Assembly: GCA_964654665.1 (NCBI GenBank)
Contig: CAZZKV010000013.1
Span: forward strand, 4,320-68,319
Source of the DNA: CALCKU01 sp964654665
GTDB lineage: Bacteria; Pseudomonadota; Alphaproteobacteria; Caulobacterales; Maricaulaceae
Length of the DNA stretch: 64,000 bases
Reading direction: 5' to 3'
Part shown: piece by piece, positions 26,833-34,282 of the stretch
Layout of the letters: each line of letters opens with the position of its first letter
Numbering within the stretch: position 1 is the first letter of the stretch
Notes under the pieces: model-generated
Seen by the model: the letters and a program-made list of their open reading frames with translations, nothing else
Told to the model about the DNA's origin: nothing
Database searches by the model: none
Made by a program: the position numbers and the translations under genes

Positions 26833-27402
26833 TTATTGGCCGGGGTCAATCCATCCGATATGCCCGTCTTCGCGTTTAAAGACGATATTTAATCCGCCGT
26901 GTTTGGCATTATTAAAAATAACAACGCCTTTATCGGCCAAGCCAAGTTCTAAGGCTGCCATACTGGGAGTCATTGTACGGATTTTCCCCGGTTTCTCCGC
27001 AATGACAATTGGATCCTGAGGGGTATCAAGAGAGGAGTCGTCATCATCTGTTTCAGAAACGGGGTTTTCCAGAATGAACATTGAAAAGGCTTGGGCCTTA
27101 GTCTCTGCATTATGGTCTTTGAGGCGCCGCGAATATCGGCGCAATCGTTTTTCCATATGTTCCAAAGCTTCATCGGATGCGCCGTAAGCATCATGGGCTT
27201 TGCCTTGGCCTTCCATTGTTGCGCCGGAAGGCAGGTGAACCGAGACAACGGTTTTAAACCCAGCACCTTCGCGGGCGACCGATACTTGGGCCTCCCCATC
27301 TCGGTGAATATATTTATCCATCATGTCATCTAGTCGGTCTGATATGCGCTCACGAAGCGCGGGTGAAACATCAATACCTTTAGAGACAATCTGAATTTGC
27401 AT
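26833..27402 (-). CDS. hpf: Ribosome hibernation promoting factor, long form
   Basis: The protein has 189 residues. The N-terminal S30AE domain has MQIQIVSKGIDVSPALRERI, a basic helix around KRLRRYSRRLKDH, then an acidic linker (ETDDDDSSLDTPQD). The C-terminal dimerisation domain has MTPSMAALELGLADKGVVIF and a terminal IGWIDPG. Long HPF alone drives 100S ribosome dimers in stationary phase. AAAGGA precedes the ATG at a standard distance. Its place between rpoN and ptsN is a classic proteobacterial arrangement. Confidence 0.95.
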   Translation of the reverse strand: MQIQIVSKGIDVSPALRERISDRLDDMMDKYIHRDGEAQVSVAREGAGFKTVVSVHLPSGATMEGQGKAHDAYGASDEALEHMEKRLRRYSRRLKDHNAETKAQAFSMFILENPVSETDDDDSSLDTPQDPIVIAEKPGKIRTMTPSMAALELGLADKGVVIFNNAKHGGLNIVFKREDGHIGWIDPGQ

Positions 27403-27548
27403 AGGGGATCCTTTGTTAACGAGAGTGTATCTCTAGCACAGTTTTAGGAGCAAGGCGATTTTAATTCGATAATAATATAATTCTATGTTAATGAAATTAA
27501 AGCGCGCCGCTACAGAACTCTCTTGAAAACGGGTTGAAGACGGGTGTC

Positions 27549-29060
27549 TTAAACATCCATCTGATTTTTGAAAATCCGACGCCGTTCGACAGAAGATGGA
27601 ATACGTAAGGACTCGCGATATTTTGCAACGGTTCGCCGGGCAATATCTATGCCTTGGTCGCGCAAAAGCGAGACAATTTTATCATCCGATTTAATCGATT
27701 GCGCGGTTTCTTCATCGATCAAAATTTTAATTTTATGGCGAACAGCTTCGGCGCTATGGGACTCACCGCCATCTAGGGCTGGAATGGCGGCGGTGAAAAA
27801 ATATTTCAGTTCGAATAATCCACGGGGCGTCGACATATATTTATTAGCAGTGACGCGCGAAACCGTGCTTTCATGCATTTCAATAGCTGTTGCGACATGG
27901 GCTAAATTAAGTGGCCGTAAATGGTCTATGCCATAAGCAAAAAACCCGTCTTGTTGTTTAACGATTTCCGTAGCGACCTTCAGGATGGTTCGGGCCCGTT
28001 GGTCCAGAGATTTGACCAACCATGATGCGTTTTGCTGGCATTCGGTCATAAAGGTGCGCGCGGTTTCGTCCTGCCCACCCAAATTCATAATTTCGGTGAA
28101 ATAGCGATTATTGACCAAAACGCGGGGCAAGGTATCGGCATTTAATTCCACTGCCCAGCCGCCTTCGGGCGTTTCCCGAATAAAGACATCGGGTTCAACC
28201 ACGGCGGCCATATCGCCGCCATATACCAGACCGGGCTTCGGGGCGAGCGCCCGCAGTCGTTTAATGTAATCTGTTAAGGTTTCGCGGGTCAGGCCGCAAA
28301 TCCGCGCTAGAGCGGGTAAATCATGTTTGGCCAGCATTTCTAAATTATCCAGCAAAAGCTGCATGGGTTCATCCATTTGGCCCTTTTCCCGTAATTGTAA
28401 AAAGAGACATTCCTTAAGATCACGGGCAAAAACGCCGGTAGGCTCAAAGGTTTGCAGGGTTGTAAGCAGAGATTTCACATGGTTATGGGATGCACCAAGC
28501 CGTTCGGCAATGTCTTCGGTACTGCCGCGTAAATATCCATTTTCATCAACATGATCGATTAAATATCGCCCGATCAGGCGGTCCTTATCGCTATGCAGCG
28601 CCATGACCAATTGTTCATTCAAGACTTCGAAAAGTGTTTTTTCAGCTGCTGTATTGGCCGCAGCGTCATAATCGCCCGACCCGTTGAAAGATCCGCCAGA
28701 GCCGGCTTTTGACCAATCGACAGAACCGCCGACATCGGCGGCTGTATCCGCTATCGTTGCTTCGCTATCAATAGCATGATTAGGCACATCCAACTCCGAG
28801 GCCGAGGCCGCGGGCGTGTCTAATGAAACCGTGTCGGTTCCGGGTTCGGCTGCGCTCTCGCTGGTGTGCTGGGCATCTTCGCCGCGGCGGTTCTCATCAC
28901 CCGTTCCGCGCTCAAGCAAGGGGTTGCTTTCCAATTGTTCTTCTACAAAGGCCGAGAGTTCAATATTAGAAAGTTGCAACAGCTTGATCGCTTGCTGCAA
29001 TTGCGGCGTCATCACAAGAGATTGTGATTGCCGTGCCTGTAACTTAGGCGCTATTGCCAT
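27549..29060 (-). CDS. rpoN: RNA polymerase sigma-54 factor
   Basis: The protein has about 503 residues. Region I is Gln/Leu-rich (ARQSQSLVMTPQLQQAIKLL), region II is acidic, there is a core-binding domain, and the C-terminal RpoN box appears as ARRTVAKYRESLRIP. It directs transcription from -24/-12 promoters under AAA+ activators. I prefer ATG 29060 (MAIAPKLQARQ), matching the usual alphaproteobacterial N terminus, over ATG 29072. The lptB gene often found upstream of rpoN is not here; the 190-bp upstream region faces trpF. Confidence 0.95.
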   Translation of the reverse strand: MAIAPKLQARQSQSLVMTPQLQQAIKLLQLSNIELSAFVEEQLESNPLLERGTGDENRRGEDAQHTSESAAEPGTDTVSLDTPAASASELDVPNHAIDSEATIADTAADVGGSVDWSKAGSGGSFNGSGDYDAAANTAAEKTLFEVLNEQLVMALHSDKDRLIGRYLIDHVDENGYLRGSTEDIAERLGASHNHVKSLLTTLQTFEPTGVFARDLKECLFLQLREKGQMDEPMQLLLDNLEMLAKHDLPALARICGLTRETLTDYIKRLRALAPKPGLVYGGDMAAVVEPDVFIRETPEGGWAVELNADTLPRVLVNNRYFTEIMNLGGQDETARTFMTECQQNASWLVKSLDQRARTILKVATEIVKQQDGFFAYGIDHLRPLNLAHVATAIEMHESTVSRVTANKYMSTPRGLFELKYFFTAAIPALDGGESHSAEAVRHKIKILIDEETAQSIKSDDKIVSLLRDQGIDIARRTVAKYRESLRIPSSVERRRIFKNQMDV

Positions 29061-29252
29061 AATATTCACCATCCACTAAGGCCGATTTTTCGGCTCATTT
29101 CACCTTCTTTATCCTAAAAGATTTAAGAATAGGTTGTCTTTGGCCTCTTTTTTGCTTAGCGGCGTTTTGGCTATGGGGGTGCCCAGTGAAACCGCTATAT
29201 AAGGCAAGTTGTACCATTTGCATTTTTGTTACGCTATGGTAGCTGCGGCTTT

Positions 29253-29894
29253 ATGATACCCGATGTAAAAATATGTGGTTTAGCGCGACCCCGTGATGTT
29301 GAAAAGGCTATAGAGCTTGGGGCCTCTTTCCTTGGGTTTATTGTTGAAGCGAAATCTGCACGGGAACTAACGGTTTTGGAAGCTTCAGCCCTCGCTGCCC
29401 CTGCGAAAACTATTATTCCGCGCGTTGCAGTGACAGTTAATGCAAGCGATGATTTGCTGGACCGTATCATGACCGATATGGATCCTGATTATATCCAGTG
29501 CCACGGGGATGAGACCGTTGACCGTGTGGCCGATATTGCGCAGCGCTTTAGTGTTAAAATTATCAAAGCCATTCCTGTATCGATACCCGCTGATATGATG
29601 GCTGCCGAACACTATGCAGGAGTTGCTGATTTCATTCTCTATGATTCTAAACCGCCCAAAGGCGAAATGGCGCGCGGCGGTCATGGCTTAGCCTTTGATT
29701 GGACTGTCCTTACCCAAGCGCCGCTCCCAAAAATATGGGCGCTGGCAGGCGGTCTCACGCCTGATAATGTCGCCGCTGCAATAAGACTGACAAATGCGCC
29801 CATAGTAGATGTTAGCTCTGGCGTTGAAACCAGCGCAGGCCTAAAAGATACATCTAAAATTCAAGCTTTTATGAAAGCTGTTAGAGGAATATAA
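29253..29894 (+). CDS. trpF: Phosphoribosylanthranilate isomerase
   Basis: This TIM-barrel enzyme of 213 residues performs the third step of tryptophan synthesis. It has PDVKICGLARPRDVEKA at the N terminus with the catalytic Cys, YIQCHGDE, FILYDSKPP with the catalytic Asp, and the phosphate-binding ALAGGLTPDNV and VDVSSGVET. I choose ATG 29253 because the conserved VKICG motif then begins at residue 4; an in-frame TTG at 29226 would add nine atypical residues. No strong ribosome-binding site is visible, which leaves some doubt. It overlaps trpB by one base (TAATG). Confidence 0.93.
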   Translation: MIPDVKICGLARPRDVEKAIELGASFLGFIVEAKSARELTVLEASALAAPAKTIIPRVAVTVNASDDLLDRIMTDMDPDYIQCHGDETVDRVADIAQRFSVKIIKAIPVSIPADMMAAEHYAGVADFILYDSKPPKGEMARGGHGLAFDWTVLTQAPLPKIWALAGGLTPDNVAAAIRLTNAPIVDVSSGVETSAGLKDTSKIQAFMKAVRGI

Positions 29895-31177
29895 TGCCAA
29901 TGGGTAAGCAGGATAATATTCAAACGCCGGACGAAAACGGACGGTTTGGCGATTTTGGCGGACGCTACGTGGCCGAAACCCTTATGCCGCCTATTTTGGC
30001 ATTGGAAGCCGCCTATAATGACGCTAAAGTGGACCCCACATTTCTCACGGAACTTGATGATTTTTTTACCCATTATGTTGGGCGGCCCAGCCCGCTTTAT
30101 TTTGCCGAGCGTCTGACAGAATTTTCTCGCCAAGAAAACCATGGCAATTCTGCAAAAATTTACTTCAAGCGTGATGAGCTTAACCACACAGGCGCGCATA
30201 AAATCAATAATTGCATGGGGCAAATCCTGCTCGCCAAACGTATGGGCAAGAGCCGCATTATCGCCGAGACCGGCGCGGGGCAGCACGGCGTTGCCACCGC
30301 CACGGTCGCTGCGCGCTTTGGCCTCAAATGCATCGTCTATATGGGCGCGACCGATATTGTCCGGCAAAAACCCAATGTCTTTCGCATGCGCTTGCTTGGC
30401 GCTGAAGTCCGCGCCGTCCATAGCGGAACGGCGACCCTGAAAGATGCTATGAACGAAGCCCTGCGTGATTGGGTGACGAATGTCGGTGACACCTTTTACT
30501 GTATCGGCACAGTGGCCGGCCCGCATCCTTACCCTGCTATGGTACGCGATTTCCAAGCCATTATTGGCCGCGAAGCCAAGATGCAAATCCTAGAACGCGA
30601 AGGGCGCCTGCCCGACGCCGTGGTCGCTTGTATTGGGGGTGGTTCTAATGCCATGGGCCTGTTCCATGAATTCGTCCCTGAAACCAGCGTGCGCCTCATC
30701 GGCGTCGAAGCCGCAGGGCGGGGAGTCGAGAGCGGATTACATGCCGCGAGTTTAACAGGCGGAACGCCCGGTGTCCTCCATGGTAACCGCACCTATTTGC
30801 TACAAGACGAACATGGCCAAATTAAAGACGCGCATAGCATCTCGGCAGGATTAGACTATCCAGGCATTGGCCCTGAACATGCTCACCTCCACGATATTGG
30901 CCGCGCGGAATATGTCTCCGCCACAGATGACGAAGCCTTGCATTGGTTCCAAGAATGCGCGCGCCTAGAAGGTATCCTCCCCGCGCTCGAGCCCAGCCAC
31001 GCTATCCCACGCACTGTCGATCTCGCCAAAGAGCTTGGCAAAGACGGGCTGATTATCATGAATATGTGCGGGCGCGGTGATAAAGATGTTTTCACGATAG
31101 CCGATGCCCTAGGGGAGCATATCTCAGAAGGCACAGATGCGGAAAATACCAAGGCTTATAGTTTAACCCCGTCCTAA
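29894..31177 (+). CDS. trpB: Tryptophan synthase beta chain
   Basis: This 427-residue PLP enzyme condenses indole with serine. The PLP-binding lysine is Lys103 in ELNHTGAHKINN. GGGSNAMGLFHEF is the phosphate-binding loop, and GRGDKDVFT lies near the C terminus. The N-terminal FGDFGGRYVAETLMPP is diagnostic. Its length is slightly above the typical ~400, owing to an extended C-terminal tail. It is coupled to trpF by the one-base overlap. The partner gene trpA is separated from it by an unrelated exported-protein gene. Confidence 0.97.
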   Translation: MPMGKQDNIQTPDENGRFGDFGGRYVAETLMPPILALEAAYNDAKVDPTFLTELDDFFTHYVGRPSPLYFAERLTEFSRQENHGNSAKIYFKRDELNHTGAHKINNCMGQILLAKRMGKSRIIAETGAGQHGVATATVAARFGLKCIVYMGATDIVRQKPNVFRMRLLGAEVRAVHSGTATLKDAMNEALRDWVTNVGDTFYCIGTVAGPHPYPAMVRDFQAIIGREAKMQILEREGRLPDAVVACIGGGSNAMGLFHEFVPETSVRLIGVEAAGRGVESGLHAASLTGGTPGVLHGNRTYLLQDEHGQIKDAHSISAGLDYPGIGPEHAHLHDIGRAEYVSATDDEALHWFQECARLEGILPALEPSHAIPRTVDLAKELGKDGLIIMNMCGRGDKDVFTIADALGEHISEGTDAENTKAYSLTPS

Positions 31178-31251
31178 CCGTTTTTTTTAATCGAGTTTCA
31201 ATATATGATGCTGCACGCTCTTTGAGCCTGAAGGCAGGCTTGGAGGGGATG

Positions 31252-31833
31252 ATGAAGAGAACGATTATTAATTTTTCTATGGCGGCTGCTGTATTGGCTA
31301 GCTCGCGAATATTTGCAGAACAGGCTTGGGCTGAAACAGCTTCTATGAAAACGCGTGTTGTAAAATCAGCATCGGCGAGTGCAGGTGTAATTCTCAAAGG
31401 TATTCTGGATTTACCCCGTTTACCAGAGACCGGGCCCATTGATGGTTGCGGGATGATACAAAAAGGGTTGACGAACGGTGGTGGTTTTATGGTTTTTACC
31501 TGCGAAAAATTACTACCTTACTATCCCATCGACCAACATAATATTGCTGCAGGACGGTATCATGACAGTTTAATATCGGCAGGTTGGAATATTAAAGGAA
31601 ACAGGTCCAAGACAGAAAATACAACTGAATTTGTCAACTTGGACCGGTATGGATGCGAGCGTTCGGTTAAGATGATGGTCTGGACAGACCGGGCCATGAA
31701 CGAAACGCCTATGCCGAATGCGCGCCGAGAGGCTTTTCGCCAAATTGTGTTTTTAACCCAGTTTAAAGGCGCGGCATGTGAGCCTTATTATGAGACCGTC
31801 AAGTCTCTCGCTGGGGTGCAGGGCGGACGCTAA
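31252..31833 (+). CDS. Exported four-cysteine protein of unknown function between trpB and trpA
   Basis: This 193-residue protein is not recognised. It has a probable signal peptide (MKRTIINFSMAAAVLASSR...AWA) and a periplasmic domain with four cysteines in DGCGMIQ, FTCEKLL, YGCERSV and AACEPYY, which could form two disulfides. Segments such as YHDSLISAGWNIKG and ARREAFRQIVFLTQF suggest a compact alpha/beta domain. GGAGGGG stands 3 to 4 bases before ATG 31252; the neighbouring ATG 31249 is the alternative. It has its own spacing on both sides (74 bp from trpB, 67 bp to trpA), so it may be an insertion that leaves the trp operon readable. Confidence 0.75.
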   Translation: MKRTIINFSMAAAVLASSRIFAEQAWAETASMKTRVVKSASASAGVILKGILDLPRLPETGPIDGCGMIQKGLTNGGGFMVFTCEKLLPYYPIDQHNIAAGRYHDSLISAGWNIKGNRSKTENTTEFVNLDRYGCERSVKMMVWTDRAMNETPMPNARREAFRQIVFLTQFKGAACEPYYETVKSLAGVQGGR

Positions 31834-31900
31834 GTTAAATGATAGGTCAAGGATAAAAGCCTCTGGTCAAGGGGTGCAGAATTGTTTAACCCCCCCTTTC

Positions 31901-32698
31901 ATGACCCAACGTATTGACCAAACTTTTACGACCCTTTCCGCCACCAGCTCCACGGCCTTCGTCGCCTATATTATGGGCGGGGATCCTGATCGTGCCACGT
32001 CTCAGGCGGTGCTCAATGCTCTGCCGGAAAACGGCGTCGATATTATCGAACTGGGTATGCCCTTTACTGATCCGGCGGCTGATGGCCCGACAATTGAAGA
32101 GGCGGGCTTGCGCAGCCTGTCAGCAGGCACAACATTGACCACAATTTTGGACATGGCCGCAGAATTTCGCAAAACAAACGAGACGACGCCCCTGATCATT
32201 ATGGGCTATTGTAATCCGGTGCACCATATGGGCTATACTATGTTTGCCGAGAAAGCCAAAGCCGCTGGTATTGACGGCGCAATTATTGTCGATTTACCGC
32301 CCGAGGAAGATAGCGAACTGCGTGCCGCTTTTGATAAGCATGACCTTGCGTTGATCCGTCTTGCCACGCCAACAACGAATGCAGCGCGTTTGCCTCGTGT
32401 TGTTGCGGGTACGAAAGGCTTTGTTTATTATGTCTCTATGACGGGTATTACCGGTGCCGCCTTTTCCCAAGCCGGAAGCGTCACCGAGCCAGTCGCCGCT
32501 GTACGCCAAGCGAGCGGCTTGCCTGTTGTTGTTGGCTTTGGCGTCAAAACACCCGCGCGCGCGCGCGAAGTAGCCCAAGAAGCAGATGGTGTTGTTGTGG
32601 GTTCGGCGATTGTTAAGGCTCTGCATGAAAACGGACAAGAAGCAGCGTTAGCGTTGGTTAAATCCTTGGCTGATGCAGTTCACCAGACGCCGAGATGA
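31901..32698 (+). CDS. trpA: Tryptophan synthase alpha chain
   Basis: This 265-residue TIM-barrel subunit cleaves indole-3-glycerol phosphate and passes indole to TrpB. It has AYIMGGDPD, DIIELGMPFTDPAADGPTIEEA (quoted as IIELGMPFTDPAADGPTIE), where the catalytic Glu and Asp lie, VYYVSMTGITGA, and VVGFGVKTPARA. The start at ATG 31901 (MTQRIDQTF) matches family N termini. Frame upstream of it is open by chance. It converges on holA with 13 bp between stop codons. Confidence 0.96.
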   Translation: MTQRIDQTFTTLSATSSTAFVAYIMGGDPDRATSQAVLNALPENGVDIIELGMPFTDPAADGPTIEEAGLRSLSAGTTLTTILDMAAEFRKTNETTPLIIMGYCNPVHHMGYTMFAEKAKAAGIDGAIIVDLPPEEDSELRAAFDKHDLALIRLATPTTNAARLPRVVAGTKGFVYYVSMTGITGAAFSQAGSVTEPVAAVRQASGLPVVVGFGVKTPARAREVAQEADGVVVGSAIVKALHENGQEAALALVKSLADAVHQTPR

Positions 32699-32711
32699 CG
32701 GAGCAATGTGC

Positions 32712-33767
32712 TTAACGCGTACGTTTTCTGGCATAGGTCGCTAACGCCATTAACAAACGTCCCGTAATGGCCTCTACAGGGGCTGCAGCCGATTTAACCT
32801 GTTGTTCGGCGTCAATAGATTGTGACAGGGCGCGTGATAATAAGGGCGTTGACCACATATTTAAATGCTGGGCAAAGACGCGCTCTTGCATACGAAAAAC
32901 AGGTGGCCGCAGGGTTTTCATAGCGTTTTCCGCGCGTTCCCCTTGGTCCATTCGTGCGCGCGCTTCGAGTAGGCGGGTGAGATGGCGTTGCAGGCTGCGC
33001 AGAATAACAGCGGCAGGCATCTTGCTGCCGATGGCGCGGTGAAAGGCAGCATCACTTTGCACAGCCCTCCCGCTCATGGCGGCCATGATAATATCATCCA
33101 AACTGGCCCCTTGCGCGCCAGCAGCCAGAATTTCGACATCACCGCGTTCAACCTGAGCACCGGCTATGGTGCCATAGCCTTTATATAAGGCCATTTTTTC
33201 AATTTCACTTTTTTGCAAACCGCGATCTCCGGCTAACAAGGGTACCCAATAATCCAGTGCGTCGCGGGTAATGCCAATGCCCAGCGCCTCAAATTCACTG
33301 CGTATCATATTGGCTATATCAGCCGGTCCGGAGGGATAGCAGCCTATGGCGACAAATTTCCCCGCCGCTTCCATGGCTTTGCGCACGGCTGAGCGGGGTG
33401 TGAGGTTGCCGGCCTCAATAATTAATCGGGCTTCGGCAGTTTCGGGATTACTATCAAAATTTTTAATTGCCTTGGCTAATGCTGCGCCGGGGCGCTCATG
33501 ATCGAGCCGTACTCGTACCAGACGGGCATCGCCCAAAAGTGAGAGCGCCGACATTTCGTCATTAAATTTTGCCGGATCCGATTGCAGATCATCAGCTGTC
33601 AGAGTGGTTGCAGCAAACACATCATCAGGATTAGGAACAAATTTCGCAGCCATACGTCCTGCATATTCGCGAACTAGCCCGTGGTCAGGGCCAAAGAACA
33701 ATACCCCAATAATATCGTCTTGGGGGGTGTCTATAAATTTGGCGCCGCGGCTTCCCGTTAATTTCAT
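32712..33767 (-). CDS. holA: DNA polymerase III subunit delta
   Basis: This 351-residue clamp-loader subunit contacts the beta clamp and opens it. The family pattern is seen in FFGPDHGLVREYAGRM, LTADDLQSDPAKFNDEMSAL (the clamp-binding region), GDARLVRVR, DYWVPLLAGDRGLQKSEIEK, and the C-terminal helical collar around AVILRSLQRHLTRLLEARA. It is the last gene of leuS-lptE-holA, with a 17-bp gap from lptE. Confidence 0.93.
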   Translation of the reverse strand: MKLTGSRGAKFIDTPQDDIIGVLFFGPDHGLVREYAGRMAAKFVPNPDDVFAATTLTADDLQSDPAKFNDEMSALSLLGDARLVRVRLDHERPGAALAKAIKNFDSNPETAEARLIIEAGNLTPRSAVRKAMEAAGKFVAIGCYPSGPADIANMIRSEFEALGIGITRDALDYWVPLLAGDRGLQKSEIEKMALYKGYGTIAGAQVERGDVEILAAGAQGASLDDIIMAAMSGRAVQSDAAFHRAIGSKMPAAVILRSLQRHLTRLLEARARMDQGERAENAMKTLRPPVFRMQERVFAQHLNMWSTPLLSRALSQSIDAEQQVKSAAAPVEAITGRLLMALATYARKRTR

Positions 33768-33784
33768 GGCGCGCCTATTATTGC

Positions 33785-34282
33785 TTATTTTTGATTGGCG
33801 AAAAAGCCAGCTAATTTCACCATAAGGCGATCGGCAGCCTCGGCGGATACATTACGTATCGCAGCGCTTTGCGCAGCTTCGCGGCCATAAGGGTCCAGCG
33901 GTGCGCCGTAAGTTGTAACAACACGCACAGAGCCTGTGTCCAAACTATCGCCAGTACGGGCATCAAGAATTTCATATCTTGAGCTGACTGACAGATCAAA
34001 ACGCGTTGCAACATCCTGATCACTAACACCCAAACGGCGTTCCCGGGATGTAGGTCTTAAACGAAGAATGTAATCTGTCCCGCCCGTTCCAATCCGGTCA
34101 CGCAGACGCTGCTTGATATGGAAAGCGGCTTCTTTATTTTGAGGATTTCCTGTTTCAATCGTTTCAACGGTTACATTTTTAAAGCTACTGCCGCTGGCCA
34201 GCCCAGCGGGTGCGTGCAGCGGCGTAAACCCGCAAGCGGTAAGAACAAAGGCGGAAACAAGGGCTATGAGACGGTTTATCAT
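33785..34282 (-). CDS. lptE: LPS-assembly lipoprotein LptE
   Basis: This 165-residue lipoprotein has a lipobox LTACGFTPLHAP and the LptE pattern in EAAFHIKQRLRDRIG, YILRLRPTSRERR and RYEILDARTGDSLDTG. LptE plugs the LptD barrel and helps place lipopolysaccharide in the outer membrane. Its ATG overlaps the leuS stop (ATGA) and holA follows, the standard alphaproteobacterial order. This implies the organism makes LPS. Confidence 0.93.
   Translation of the reverse strand: MINRLIALVSAFVLTACGFTPLHAPAGLASGSSFKNVTVETIETGNPQNKEAAFHIKQRLRDRIGTGGTDYILRLRPTSRERRLGVSDQDVATRFDLSVSSRYEILDARTGDSLDTGSVRVVTTYGAPLDPYGREAAQSAAIRNVSAEAADRLMVKLAGFFANQK

Noticed and set aside
31178..31215. Terminator after trpB (run of eight T)
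   Set aside because: There is a T-tract at 31181-31188 but no stem-loop before it, so intrinsic termination is not supported.
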